A stretch of 64,000 nucleotides of DNA, taken from positions 1 to 64,000 of the IMG/VR virus record IMGVR_UViG_3300009509_000004. The stretch is one strand, 5' to 3'. The DNA is from a virus. The translations under genes and the position numbers were made by a program. Shown here piece by piece: positions 50,290 to 59,194 of the stretch. The notes under the pieces are model-generated. The model was given only the letters and a program-made list of their open reading frames with translations, was not told where the DNA came from and did no database searches. Numbering within the stretch: the first letter of the stretch is position 1; the number at the start of each line of letters is the position of its first letter.

Positions 50290-51534
50290 CTAACTAATAA
50301 CAGCGTTCATGTCGCCCGTCAAGTTCATTCTCTCAACGGCAAACACGTCTTCAGCTTCACGTTCAAAGAATAACGCCTTGACGAGCAAAAAGCGAAGTCT
50401 CCCAGCATGTACTTCAGCGATATTGGCTTCAGTTTGGCCGTTGTATTCCTCAATCAGCCAAAGTCTGAACATTTCGTCAAGACCTTTTGATGTTATTGTT
50501 GGGTTATTTCTGAAAAACCGTTTCAGCTCGTCAGCCAATCTTACTTGGTCCCTTGCGCTGTCAGTTAGGCCATTGAGCACGACCTCGATGTCAGCTTGAA
50601 GTGGGCCTGGAACTTTGACTGCGCTCCTGTTAGACTTGTTGATCACCCAGTCATCTTGCCCACTTTCTGCAGAGTTGATTAGGTTGACATCTGTGAGAAT
50701 CAAAGCTGGCACTTTGGCCACCTCGTGATACTCCTGGCCGGTGGTAACTGCCACCTCTGGTTCCCATATGAAGCGCACCCAAAGCAACTTCCCAGCAGCA
50801 ATTGATGTGCTTAGTGTGATGATTTGGGTGTTTTGGTCATATGATTGATACAAGTCTGTGAAATGGTCAGGATCGTCCGTGTGATTGAAGCATGCATCAA
50901 TCCCAACAACGTTGTATGGCGTTTCCAGCTTGTAATCATTCTTCAAGTCAATCGTAGCTGATGCGACATTGATCTTGATCGGGAAGTCTGAGATGGGTCT
51001 GACCTGCTCTCTCAGCTGCCTGACGATGGTCCTGTACACATAATCCTCTTGGTGTTCAACGCTGGATGAATACAACACCTTGACAGCGCTGATCTCTGGC
51101 GTGACACCTCCGTCAGTCGTGTACGGGTTGAGGATCACCTGCAGCTTCTTGCTGGTGGCTGGGAAGTCTGCGATGTGATTGGCAACATCCGCCTCGCTGT
51201 TCCAATCCGACACATTGACCACCCAATCCGCGCCATCCCACCAATATTCATTTGTGCCGTCTGACAGCCTGAACTTGACTCCAGTCAGGTCTTGCCCAAG
51301 ATCGTCCTTTGCGTTGACGACCTCGCACTCAAACCCAAGCCATTGTCGCACGCTGTCTGGGATGGTCACCCACGTCTTTGCATACAGGTCTGTGTCAAGT
51401 GGGTATCCGCCGCCGCCCTCTTTCAACTGAATCTTGTGCGTCTCTGGATTCAACCGCACATCTGCGCCCAGCTCGATCCTGTAACGGTTGTCGTTGCTGA
51501 AGTTGAATCGCTTGATTAGCCTCTTGAGTCTCAT
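50290..51534 (-). CDS. Unassigned structural protein upstream of the sheath gene
   Basis: A 414-residue beta-rich protein encoded just before the sheath gene. It has 'YRTIVRQLREQVRPISDFPI' and a helical C-terminal part ('RDQVRLADELKRFFRNNPTI', 'SKGLDEMFRLWLIEEYNGQT'). Position and composition fit a neck, tail terminator or sheath-associated protein. No firm motif. Its start overlaps the neck gene's stop by four bases. Confidence 0.72.
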   Translation of the reverse strand: MRLKRLIKRFNFSNDNRYRIELGADVRLNPETHKIQLKEGGGGYPLDTDLYAKTWVTIPDSVRQWLGFECEVVNAKDDLGQDLTGVKFRLSDGTNEYWWDGADWVVNVSDWNSEADVANHIADFPATSKKLQVILNPYTTDGGVTPEISAVKVLYSSSVEHQEDYVYRTIVRQLREQVRPISDFPIKINVASATIDLKNDYKLETPYNVVGIDACFNHTDDPDHFTDLYQSYDQNTQIITLSTSIAAGKLLWVRFIWEPEVAVTTGQEYHEVAKVPALILTDVNLINSAESGQDDWVINKSNRSAVKVPGPLQADIEVVLNGLTDSARDQVRLADELKRFFRNNPTITSKGLDEMFRLWLIEEYNGQTEANIAEVHAGRLRFLLVKALFFEREAEDVFAVERMNLTGDMNAVIS

Positions 51535-52160
51535 TGCGATGACAACTCCTTCATGGCCGCAGCCATCGCTTGGTCCCAGAACTTCCTTGCCATGGACTGC
51601 ATCTCGCCTTTATTCCATGCTTGCCTGATGAATGGCCTGCCTGGGATGATGATTGCCTTTGTGCTTTCTTTCAGTGGACGCCAACCGCCTGGCATTTTGT
51701 CCCACAGCTCTTGCGCACGCTCGCTGAGGGCAATGGTTGGGTCCATCTCTTTGCGCCATAGCACATAGAACATGCCACGCATCTTTGCCGTGACCCCGAT
51801 GACTGTGCCCTCGTGGAGCATGACTGCCAAGTCATATTCCTTGTGCTTCTGCAGGATGCCCACAAACACTGTGATGTCGTCAATGACCTTGGATGTGATC
51901 GCCTTGAACAGAGGTGAGCCTGGCCTGTCGCCGATCAATGGTTCATTCTTGCCGCCCTTCAGGGCAACAGTGAGGGGTGCGTTTGGCTCAAAACTGCCTG
52001 ACGCGATCTCCTGCCTGATCAGTGCCTCGCCCTTTTTGCCAATGAACTGGGACGCCCGCCTCAGATGCTTGCGCAACGTTGGTCGTACAACACCTGGCCC
52101 AAGCTGCTTCTCAAGCCGCTTCCAGCGCTTGTCCAGCTTGAATTTGGCTGCCCCTGGCAT
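51531..52160 (-). CDS. Neck / head-tail completion protein, gpG-like
   Basis: The 209-residue protein shows the pattern of Mu G-type virion morphogenesis or HK97 gp10-like completion proteins: a basic helical start ('KLDKRWKRLEKQLGPGVVRP'), 'APLTVALKGGKNEPLIGDRP' with 'LFKAITSKV', and 'IIIPGRPFIRQAWNKGE'. The 'pL.dtG.L..si...v' and 'iPaRpFl' elements are family hallmarks. It probably joins the tail terminator to the connector. Confidence 0.83.
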   Translation of the reverse strand: MPGAAKFKLDKRWKRLEKQLGPGVVRPTLRKHLRRASQFIGKKGEALIRQEIASGSFEPNAPLTVALKGGKNEPLIGDRPGSPLFKAITSKVIDDITVFVGILQKHKEYDLAVMLHEGTVIGVTAKMRGMFYVLWRKEMDPTIALSERAQELWDKMPGGWRPLKESTKAIIIPGRPFIRQAWNKGEMQSMARKFWDQAMAAAMKELSSQ

Positions 52161-52561
52161 CAGTCTTCAACCCCTCTCGATGGCGCTCTGTCTGTGAAAT
52201 ATGCCTTGACCAATGATGCGCCGTTTTGGTCAGGGTAGTGCCCAATTGGTTTCAAGGCAATGATGTAGACATCCGTGTCAAGGTGCCCCATCTTGATGAA
52301 CCTGTCCTGCCTCTTGAGCGTGATCCCTTGGGCATTCAAGTCGATGTATCTGAACAACACATATCCAGACGCATCCTGCTCGACACCGCCCTTGGTGCTT
52401 GATGCTTCTTGCAAATCCCAATTGGGCTGCCCCTTCACCACCTTGGTCTCGACTCTGGCAGCCTGTTGGACAGGCTCCCTGAAGTCGTCATCATAGATGG
52501 TCTCACCCTCGCTCCATTGCTCGATTGTGATGTTGATCGGGTGGATGAGATTGGGCAACAT
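52160..52561 (-). CDS. Small neck or head-completion protein
   Basis: A 133-residue beta-rich protein ('ETKVVKGQPNWDLQEASST', 'SGYVLFRYIDLNAQGITLKR', 'TDVYIIALKPIGHYPD'), similar in size and position to head-closure proteins between connector and tail completion genes. AGGAGG precedes ATG 52561. Assigned by context. Confidence 0.7.
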   Translation of the reverse strand: MLPNLIHPINITIEQWSEGETIYDDDFREPVQQAARVETKVVKGQPNWDLQEASSTKGGVEQDASGYVLFRYIDLNAQGITLKRQDRFIKMGHLDTDVYIIALKPIGHYPDQNGASLVKAYFTDRAPSRGVED

Positions 52562-52570
52562 GCGCGCCTC

Positions 52571-53680
52571 CTACCTGAATGAAGGATGCGCTGGGGTTGC
52601 GCAACCGATTGGTGCCCTGTACATCTTGATGATCTCGATGATCTCTTGATCGTCAGTGATGCCAGCCATGTACGGTGAGCGCTCGCTTACCTCTGCCCCT
52701 GTTTTGCCATACTTGATCTTGTGCCCATCAGTCCACTCTTCAAGCACATCTCCGATCACTGGTGGAGGTGGCGTTGGCGGATCTGATGGATCAGCCAAGT
52801 AGATGGGTGACTTGGTCAGCTTTTCGATGACCAACTTGAGCAGCGCCCGCTGGATGAGCTTGGGCACACTCATGTCCTCTTCAACAAATCCAAACGTGCC
52901 CTTGACCTCTTGGTTTTGCCTCCCTTTGTCAAACCACAGCCTGCCAATCCTGATTGGCGCTGTGTAGATGTCCCTGTACTCTGTTGGCCCAACCAACTTG
53001 ATGCGCGGGTTGCGCCTGTCGTCAGGGTATCTGATGCCGTTGTAGACCTTGTACAGCTCTGCGTCAAGCTCAGATGGGTCTCTGTTCAGCTTCACATAGT
53101 CGATGCTGATGATCGGCACGCCAAAGTGAAGCGCATCTGAGTCAGTCCCATCAATGGACAAGATCATTGACTTTGGGATGAACCACTGACGGCACGCCCT
53201 TTCCAAGAACGCCTGCCATGTCTCGATGTAGGACAAGACAAGCGTGTCTGGGAATTTGGTTGTGTCTGTGAGGCCTGCGTCACGCACATCCTGGATGTTG
53301 ATGTATGTGTCAACGGTTGAACCCGCTGACTGGACCAACACCTCAAAGTCCTCTTGCCCAGCTTGGTATGGCGCACCAGCGCTGATCTTCCAGCGCCATT
53401 CAATGCGGTGTGTGCCTATGGGCTCTGTAAGCTCTGGTGTCCAGCCCTTTGCTGCCGCATTGTCATATGCGAAATATGACCCAACACCAAAGTGCCCAGC
53501 GCCGCTGCCAACAGGCTCATAGCCACCACCAGATGGGAACACTTGAACGCCAGGCAGACCTCCTGTGATGTCAAAAATCCTGAATCCAACTTCATAGGCA
53601 TCAGTCAGGACGCCATTGACGGTGATGAACCAATTCAGGATCGCCTGTGTGTTCTCCTGTCCTCTGGAGAGTGCTGGCAT
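52571..53680 (-). CDS. Head-tail connector adaptor-like protein
   Basis: A 369-residue protein with an Ig-like N-terminal domain (residues 1-115, 'WRWKISAGAPYQAGQEDFEV'). An adaptor-like helical core follows ('TLVLSYIETWQAFLERACRQ', 'MILSIDGTDSDALHFGVPII'), then 'RIKLVGPTEYRDIYTA' and 'PKLIQRALLKLVIEKLT'. The core resembles phage adaptor (gp6-like) proteins extended by extra domains. It is flanked by completion genes. AGGAGG precedes the start. Confidence 0.7.
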   Translation of the reverse strand: MPALSRGQENTQAILNWFITVNGVLTDAYEVGFRIFDITGGLPGVQVFPSGGGYEPVGSGAGHFGVGSYFAYDNAAAKGWTPELTEPIGTHRIEWRWKISAGAPYQAGQEDFEVLVQSAGSTVDTYINIQDVRDAGLTDTTKFPDTLVLSYIETWQAFLERACRQWFIPKSMILSIDGTDSDALHFGVPIISIDYVKLNRDPSELDAELYKVYNGIRYPDDRRNPRIKLVGPTEYRDIYTAPIRIGRLWFDKGRQNQEVKGTFGFVEEDMSVPKLIQRALLKLVIEKLTKSPIYLADPSDPPTPPPPVIGDVLEEWTDGHKIKYGKTGAEVSERSPYMAGITDDQEIIEIIKMYRAPIGCATPAHPSFR

Positions 53681-53692
53681 GTTGGCCTCCTG

Positions 53693-54472
53693 TTACAGCA
53701 CGCCCATCCAGAAGCTCTTTGTGGTCTGTTTCCAGCCTTCAAACTCTTCAGGCGCACTCTTGTTGACTTCAAATTCCTCAATCCCCTTCTTGACCTTGTC
53801 ACCGCAAGCCTTCTCAGCAGCCTTCTTGGGCTTCTGAGCAGCCGCGCTGCTGGGCAAGTTGGTCTTGGCAGCCGCCTCCAGCTTGCGTTTGGCCTCAGCC
53901 ATTGCGCTTGCAGGGAGATCTGACTGTGACAACCTCGCCAGCGCGTTGCGCAGATGCGGCAGGTCAACCTTGCCATTGGCATCCTTGAACGGCAGCTTGC
54001 GCAACGACCTCGGCACCGTCTTGCCATCCTTGTCTTTCTTGCCGCCAGGCAAGATGACCGCGAATGACGAGTCAGGCAGGTCATTGATCGCTGCAGCGGT
54101 CCAAACCGCCTTCTCAACATCGACGCCCTTGGTCACGCTCATGTCACTCTTGGGCTTGAAGCTCGTGACTCGCTCCACCTCGATGACTCCGCCAAATTCA
54201 AAATCACCACTCTTGTTGCGAGTGTATTTGAATGCGAAGTGCTTGGTTGGCTCCTGCCCCTTGTAGGTGGAGAACACCGCACGATCCTGGAACGCCTCGA
54301 CCAGCCATGCTCCACCATCCTTCTCTGTGATGTTGAGCTTGCGCAGGACGTGAGCACGCCCCGCTTGACTCAACTTGTTGGTGAACATGTTGATCGACTC
54401 GCCCTTCATCATGGGCACGTTTTGCTTATGGACGATGACCTCCATGGTCGTTGTCTCTTGCGCGTCAGCCAT
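53693..54472 (-). CDS. Virion-associated protein with shared C-terminal tail
   Basis: A 259-residue protein. The N-terminal half is beta-rich with 'EVIVHKQNVPMMKGESINMF', the middle has a helical block ('DLPHLRNALARLSQSDLPAS', 'EAKRKLEAAAKTNL') like those found in phage capsid maturation proteins, and the last residues 'KSFWMGVL' nearly repeat the ending of the protein next to the capsid gene (63520-64000). ATG 54472 has AGGAGG six bases upstream, so the longer frame to 54580 is rejected. Function unknown; a head-associated role is suggested by the shared tail. Confidence 0.7.
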   Translation of the reverse strand: MADAQETTTMEVIVHKQNVPMMKGESINMFTNKLSQAGRAHVLRKLNITEKDGGAWLVEAFQDRAVFSTYKGQEPTKHFAFKYTRNKSGDFEFGGVIEVERVTSFKPKSDMSVTKGVDVEKAVWTAAAINDLPDSSFAVILPGGKKDKDGKTVPRSLRKLPFKDANGKVDLPHLRNALARLSQSDLPASAMAEAKRKLEAAAKTNLPSSAAAQKPKKAAEKACGDKVKKGIEEFEVNKSAPEEFEGWKQTTKSFWMGVL

Positions 54473-54482
54473 TTTGGGCCTC

Positions 54483-54791
54483 CTATGGATACAAATCAGT
54501 TGGGTGAAATGGAGAACCAACAACAATGTCCTCCCCACCAGTCGTTGTGTCCTTCTCTTTGTAGTACGCCTGCAGGACATCGCCCGTCCTTGGCGCTCTT
54601 TTCAACTCAATTGTTGAGTCGCTGGTCTCTGTCCAGCCCCATTTGTCATCATCCGGTTCATACACCTGGCCATTCCAGATGAGCCTCAGCGTTGTCTCAA
54701 CGTACCTGGATGGCGTAGTGAACTGCTTGTTCACGCCATTCACGACGCCTGTCAACGCCAAGATGGATGATTCATGAAACTGACCAGCCAC
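54483..54791 (-). CDS. Small beta-rich structural protein
   Basis: A 102-residue protein with strands such as 'SILALTGVVNGVNKQFTTP' and 'TTLRLIWNGQVYEPDDDKWG', followed by 'IELKRAPRTGDVLQAYY'. This is the ending pattern of small beta-sandwich domains in phage tail and head fibre proteins. It starts with GTG at 54791 behind GGAG. No family assigned. Confidence 0.66.
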   Translation of the reverse strand: MAGQFHESSILALTGVVNGVNKQFTTPSRYVETTLRLIWNGQVYEPDDDKWGWTETSDSTIELKRAPRTGDVLQAYYKEKDTTTGGEDIVVGSPFHPTDLYP

Positions 54792-54794
54792 TCT

Positions 54795-55208
54795 TCATCT
54801 CCACTTTGCTCTGATCTGTGGCCAGCCCCAATGGCCTGCCACAACCCCTCCAGCCAACATAGCTGCAGGATGTGCTGTTAGCTTACCTGCCATGTCCAAA
54901 ACTAGCAAAAGAACGGCAGCAGCCAGCAATATCACAAGCGCCACGATCTGGTAGGTTTTCCAATGTACGGACACAGCAACGAATGGAATTGGAAACACGT
55001 TTTTGTCGCACAACTGCATCGGCCAAAATAGGTGACCGCAAAGAATGCCTGCGGCAAATGACGCAAAGGGGTGCCTCATCGCAAAGCTCAACACGATCAC
55101 GCTGATGGTGTCGCTTGGCGTAGGCTCGATGGCGACCCAGATGTCATACGCAATCAACCCTGCAATTGTTGCGATGACGATGATGGTGGTGAGCAATTTT
55201 GTGTTCAT
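54795..55208 (-). CDS. Integral membrane protein of unknown role
   Basis: This 137-residue protein has three to four membrane spans: 'LLTTIIVIATIAGLIAYDIW', 'PFASFAAGILCGHLFWP', 'YQIVALVILLAAAVLLLVL', and a short 'AAMLAGGVVAGHWGW'. It lies among head and neck genes, far from the lysis run. It might be a second holin, a superinfection-exclusion factor, or a membrane anchor in assembly. ATG 55208 forms a TGATG overlap. Confidence 0.65.
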   Translation of the reverse strand: MNTKLLTTIIVIATIAGLIAYDIWVAIEPTPSDTISVIVLSFAMRHPFASFAAGILCGHLFWPMQLCDKNVFPIPFVAVSVHWKTYQIVALVILLAAAVLLLVLDMAGKLTAHPAAMLAGGVVAGHWGWPQIRAKWR

Positions 55209-56011
55209 CACTCGCCCTCTGACACGCCATACAAAGTTGCAATTGCAACCGTCCCTGTGAACTTTGTGTCATTTTCCAACTTGATTGCCAGCTCCATCCC
55301 CTTTGATGCGTACAGGTCAAGCGTGCCACGCTCGTTGTACGGCCATCTGAAAATGTGGATCGGCTGCGTCATGCCTCTCCACCCGCTGCCTCCCAGGGCT
55401 GGCATGACTGGGTATGATGCTGATGCTTGGTTGATGAAGTCCATGATTGTCTGATAGACGTTCTGGGCAACTGCTTGCCCTCCTACCAGGATCTGGAATA
55501 ACACTGTGTCCGTCAGCTCGATGTCGCCGCTGAATTGGACCTCGACCGATGACAACCTGATGACCTTCCCTGCTGCTGGCGTGACCTTCCACTGCGAACC
55601 ATTTGACTTGTGGTAGGTTGCTGTTGCCGCGCCCGTCTGCGAGCTGTTGAATGTCACCGTGCCATTCTGGTAGTTGATGGTGTAATCCCCATCGCTCTGC
55701 CCTGGGCTGTTCTCTGCCTTCTCAACGCCTGCGACCTTGATCACAGGCTTGTACACGGCACGCAACGTTCTTTCGCCTGTGAGCTTGCCGTGCGTCACGT
55801 CAATCCACTTCTGATTTGCGGAATTGAACGTTGTTTGATCGCCGCTGTCGGTCAGTGTTTCATCCGATACCTGCTCAGCGCTTCCATACCACGTTGTCTC
55901 ATCGCACCAATTGGGCGATATGACATCAAGCCTGCTCCCTTCTGGGAGCGCCATGACACGGTGGCCTTCAGCGATGGCCTTCTGTGCTCTTGTGAGAACT
56001 ATCTCACCCAT
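55208..56011 (-). CDS. Unassigned structural protein
   Basis: A 267-residue beta-rich protein ('GDYTINYQNGTVTFNSSQTG', 'IRLSSVEVQFSGDIELTDTV', 'LFQILVGGQAVAQNVYQTI'). It has a helical start ('LTRAQKAIAEGHRVMALPEG'). It resembles head decoration or tail-surface proteins, without a recognised family. It overlaps both neighbours. Confidence 0.65.
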   Translation of the reverse strand: MGEIVLTRAQKAIAEGHRVMALPEGSRLDVISPNWCDETTWYGSAEQVSDETLTDSGDQTTFNSANQKWIDVTHGKLTGERTLRAVYKPVIKVAGVEKAENSPGQSDGDYTINYQNGTVTFNSSQTGAATATYHKSNGSQWKVTPAAGKVIRLSSVEVQFSGDIELTDTVLFQILVGGQAVAQNVYQTIMDFINQASASYPVMPALGGSGWRGMTQPIHIFRWPYNERGTLDLYASKGMELAIKLENDTKFTGTVAIATLYGVSEGE

Positions 56012-56207
56012 TGTTCTCTCCTGGATCGCCCTTGACCTTGTAGTTCAAGATCGTGTTTGTGCCATATGTCTCCAGTGGGCATATCCACAGGGCAATCCCG
56101 TGTACCTCGCTCTTTTCATGCCCAGCAAGCGCCTTCTCACCGACCAAGACCATGTCCGTGGTCGGATGGTTTGGGCACTTGGGCGGAATTGGTCTTGCCA
56201 ACGCCAT
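56004..56207 (-). CDS. Small protein with possible zinc-ribbon remnant
   Basis: A 67-residue protein starting 'PIPPKCPNHPTTDMVLVGE' with a later 'ALWICPLETYG'. Two C-x2-H/C-x pieces hint at a small metal site. It lies between two structural genes. Function unknown. Confidence 0.58.
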   Translation of the reverse strand: MALARPIPPKCPNHPTTDMVLVGEKALAGHEKSEVHGIALWICPLETYGTNTILNYKVKGDPGENNG

Positions 56208-57400
56208 TATGGCCCCTGCTGTATGATGCCACGCTTCAGCTCATAGAAACCATTTGCGTTGACACCGACAACCGCCGCATTGGCGGATTTGTTTGAAACT
56301 GTCGCAACCAGGAAGTGGCCTGCGTCCCTCTCCAACTTGATTGGAGCGCCAAACTGCATCGCTTGTGATGCGCTGGCCTGGACAAATGCAATGAGCACAC
56401 GCAGCATGGCATCGTATGTGACCACGATTGCCGCCCCGTTTGCTGGTGCGGCCTTGAACTCAAGGATGTGCTTGTCAGGGCTGTCTCCATCCTCGATGGT
56501 GTAATCAGGCCCCAAACTCTTGGGCACCCCTCCAACCGTTACAGAGACATATGACGCAATCTCGACACAGTTGTGGGCAAGCTCATATTGCTCTGTCGCC
56601 CCGTCGCCTGTGAAATTCTCAACGCGATCTCGTTCCAACCCCTTGTACAGCCGCAACTCGCCACCAACGTCATCGGCAACGAGCACATCTGTGATGAAGG
56701 CCAAGTCGATGTTGGGGTCAGTTGCCAGGTCTGTGACATCCCTGTCAAAGAACAATGTTTCAGCACCAGTGGCCAACGTCTTGCGCACACTCAAGAAGAT
56801 CGGGTTGTCAGCCCGCGTGCGCGTGCCGACCTCGCCAAACACTCCGATCCGACCCACGCGCCAATCCTCTTCATCGACCTCGACCAAGATGCGCTTGAAC
56901 ATCTTTTGCAAAGTGCTGGGTGGGTCTGTGTCACTTGTGACCGCCGACATGTCCAGCCCCGCCGCCGTCCCTTGCTCGACCAACACAGTCAGAGCATCAT
57001 TTGCGTGCTCATCTCCCTGCTCCAGAGATCTGACAAATGTCAAATTCTGGTATGCCCTGGCAAGATAATCAGCCTTGAAGGTGGAATCTGCCTCAAATAG
57101 CGTGGCCACCTCTGATGCGATATCATACAGCGTGTCGCCCGCTTGAACTGTGTACACCTTTTGGACGGTGCCCACCGTCACGGTGACGGTGTTTCCCTCT
57201 GCAGGTGTCCCGCTGTAGATGACCCATCCAGACGGGTTGTTGTCAAAACCAAAGATGTTGCCGACTCCTGAGATGTCGGCAATCAAGTTGATCATCGTCT
57301 GCAGCTCGCCCCCTGGCCCCGTTGCAAGCGGGTTGCCATCTGGGCCCAGCAGCTGAACGCCCATCTCACCATTCGCGCCTAACTTTGGCAAGAACGTCAT
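56207..57400 (-). CDS. Large structural protein with LysM-like segment
   Basis: A 397-residue beta-rich protein. Residues 80-100 ('VQKVYTVQAGDTLYDIASEV') look like a LysM start, embedded in a tube-like or fibre-like protein. The C-terminal part holds 'VVGVNANGFYELKRGIIQQG'. Collagen-like or 'GPDGNPLATGPGG' motifs near the N-terminus suggest an attachment segment shared with the next protein. No family is assigned. Confidence 0.68.
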   Translation of the reverse strand: MTFLPKLGANGEMGVQLLGPDGNPLATGPGGELQTMINLIADISGVGNIFGFDNNPSGWVIYSGTPAEGNTVTVTVGTVQKVYTVQAGDTLYDIASEVATLFEADSTFKADYLARAYQNLTFVRSLEQGDEHANDALTVLVEQGTAAGLDMSAVTSDTDPPSTLQKMFKRILVEVDEEDWRVGRIGVFGEVGTRTRADNPIFLSVRKTLATGAETLFFDRDVTDLATDPNIDLAFITDVLVADDVGGELRLYKGLERDRVENFTGDGATEQYELAHNCVEIASYVSVTVGGVPKSLGPDYTIEDGDSPDKHILEFKAAPANGAAIVVTYDAMLRVLIAFVQASASQAMQFGAPIKLERDAGHFLVATVSNKSANAAVVGVNANGFYELKRGIIQQGP

Positions 57401-58089
57401 GGCTGAATCTCCTTTGCGAACATCAGGATGGATGCATGTTCCAACTTGGACAAATCATCCCTGACTGTCGCCTTCACATAGTCATCCGTCGCAAATGTGC
57501 CTTGCTTCCTGAGAATCAGCCCACCAACTCCAAAGTAGCCTTTGACCACATTGGGGCTTGCCACGATCACTTCAAAGCCGCCTGGTGCCGCGTCCTGCAA
57601 TACCTCCCTCGTGCGTCTCAAATTGGTGATTTGGTACACAACGTCACCGGCCTTGATCTCGATGAGCATCCCATTGGGCAACGTCGTCTCACCCATGAAA
57701 TTCTCGCCAAACTTGATGCTGCCGTCCTCAAGGATCAGACTGAGCGCCGATGTCTCAACATCGTAGGTCGCCCCTGGTGACCACGAATACACAACTGGAG
57801 TTGTGCTACCGTCAACCGCCATCTCGTTTGTCGGGGTTGTGTCTTCCAGGTATGCGATGATCGCCCCAGCGCCCGCTGTTGAGATCTGTGCATCGACCAA
57901 CAACCTGTTTGCGTTGTTGACACCTGCCAACCTGACCCCAGCGCCGTCCCTGATTTTGACCTCAGTGGCGGCACCTCCTGCTGGGGTGGACACCGCCACT
58001 GCCAACTTGTAAACACCGCCATCCAGGATGACGTTGACAGGGTTTCCCGCCGCATCATACAGTATGGCAGCTGGTGATTCGCCCGCCAT
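57397..58089 (-). CDS. Structural protein, possible virion surface protein
   Basis: A 230-residue protein beginning 'AILYDAAGNPVNVILDGGVY', an 'l.D..GnPv.v..dg..y' start common in phage surface proteins. The remainder is beta-rich ('ALSLILEDGSIKFGENFMGE', 'TLPNGMLIEIKAGDVVYQIT'). It overlaps both neighbours by a few bases. Confidence 0.66.
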   Translation of the reverse strand: MAGESPAAILYDAAGNPVNVILDGGVYKLAVAVSTPAGGAATEVKIRDGAGVRLAGVNNANRLLVDAQISTAGAGAIIAYLEDTTPTNEMAVDGSTTPVVYSWSPGATYDVETSALSLILEDGSIKFGENFMGETTLPNGMLIEIKAGDVVYQITNLRRTREVLQDAAPGGFEVIVASPNVVKGYFGVGGLILRKQGTFATDDYVKATVRDDLSKLEHASILMFAKEIQP

Positions 58090-58577
58090 CAGCTGATCGT
58101 CCTTGTGCGCGCTGTCTCAAACACGCCACTGTAAGTGATGGCATCGCTGACCGTAGCCAAAACTGTTGTGCCATCTGTGTCGTACACCTGCCACACAATC
58201 GGCGTTGGCGTGACATTTGTCGCCCCGCCCCCTGTGCGCGTGATTGTCTTTTCAACTATTTTCTTGAGCTTGGCCGCTGACTCCCACCAAATCACACTGG
58301 TTGGGAATGGGCTGGCTGCCGGCAGCACCTCTTTGTAGGCACCGCTCAAGAAGCCATCGCCTGGCCCCTCGTCAATGAAGTGAATGAGTTGCCTGACAAC
58401 GCCATGGCGGGTGTTTTCCCTCCCCAATGGCGTGTGCACGCCGTCGTTGTCCCTGAGTCGGAAGTATCCACTGACGTTTCGCATCGCCCCGACAGTGGTT
58501 GGATCGGTGCTCTCAGGATCTAGCTTGAGCTCATCTTCCTCCCGTGTGCCAGGGAATCTGTCTGGTGTCCGTGGCAT
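58089..58577 (-). CDS. Unassigned structural protein
   Basis: A 162-residue protein with a charged N-terminus ('PGTREEDELKLDPESTDPTT') and a beta-rich C-terminal half ('NVTPTPIVWQVYDTDGTTVL'). It shows helical 'SAAKLKKIVEKTITR' in between. No family recognised; encoded in the run of structural genes. Confidence 0.64.
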   Translation of the reverse strand: MPRTPDRFPGTREEDELKLDPESTDPTTVGAMRNVSGYFRLRDNDGVHTPLGRENTRHGVVRQLIHFIDEGPGDGFLSGAYKEVLPAASPFPTSVIWWESAAKLKKIVEKTITRTGGGATNVTPTPIVWQVYDTDGTTVLATVSDAITYSGVFETARTRTIS

Positions 58578-58578
58578 A

Positions 58579-59136
58579 TCATCCCTTTTTGTGAGCTTTG
58601 ACTCTCGTCACTTTCTTGGTGTGTTTTTGGTCTTGCGCAGGCATAGACACAGGGGTGTCCTCTTTTTTGCCGTCCTGCTCACCCTCGGCAGCCTCGCGCC
58701 CCAATTCATCTGCCTCTTCATCCTGAACTCGCTGCCACCTCTCAAATTTGGCAGCAGTCTCTGCAAATTTGGAGCTGATTGATTTGACCGCTCGCTCCAG
58801 CCCCTGAATCTGCCCTCTCAGTGCCATCACATTGTCAGCCGCTTCCTTGGCGATGGTGTTGCACAGCTCTGACATCTTCATGATGGTGTCGATGCGGATC
58901 TTGGCCTCAGCAGGCTCCATCTGCTCATCATCGACCAGCTTGTTGATTGGGTTGCACTCCTGGACCATTCTACCTGCCATCAGCTTGGCCGCTTCTGCGA
59001 CCCCTCGCCTGTGGTCCAGCTCTTTGTGCGCCTTCAGGATCTCATTGTCTGCGGCAAACACAGCCTCTTGTAGCCCCTCCAACCTGGAACGGCTGACTGG
59101 ATCTTTGATCTCCGACAGGGTATCATTGTTGACCAT
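58579..59136 (-). CDS. Coiled-coil protein in head gene region
   Basis: A helical protein of about 185 residues ('DTLSEIKDPVSRSRLEGLQE', 'ADNVMALRGQIQGLERAVKS') with a basic tail. I prefer ATG 59136, because GGAGG lies five bases before it; a frame to 59163 has no ribosome site. It could be a scaffold-like or assembly factor. Function unknown. Confidence 0.65.
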   Translation of the reverse strand: MVNNDTLSEIKDPVSRSRLEGLQEAVFAADNEILKAHKELDHRRGVAEAAKLMAGRMVQECNPINKLVDDEQMEPAEAKIRIDTIMKMSELCNTIAKEAADNVMALRGQIQGLERAVKSISSKFAETAAKFERWQRVQDEEADELGREAAEGEQDGKKEDTPVSMPAQDQKHTKKVTRVKAHKKG

Positions 59137-59194
59137 CATTTCCTCCAGCGTTATGTGCCCCATTGCGGGCCATTTACGCTATGACGCGCAGCAA

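Noticed and set aside
53693-54580. Longer protein starting at 54580
   Set aside because: The extension overlaps the upstream gene in another frame and lacks a ribosome site, whereas ATG 54472 has AGGAGG.
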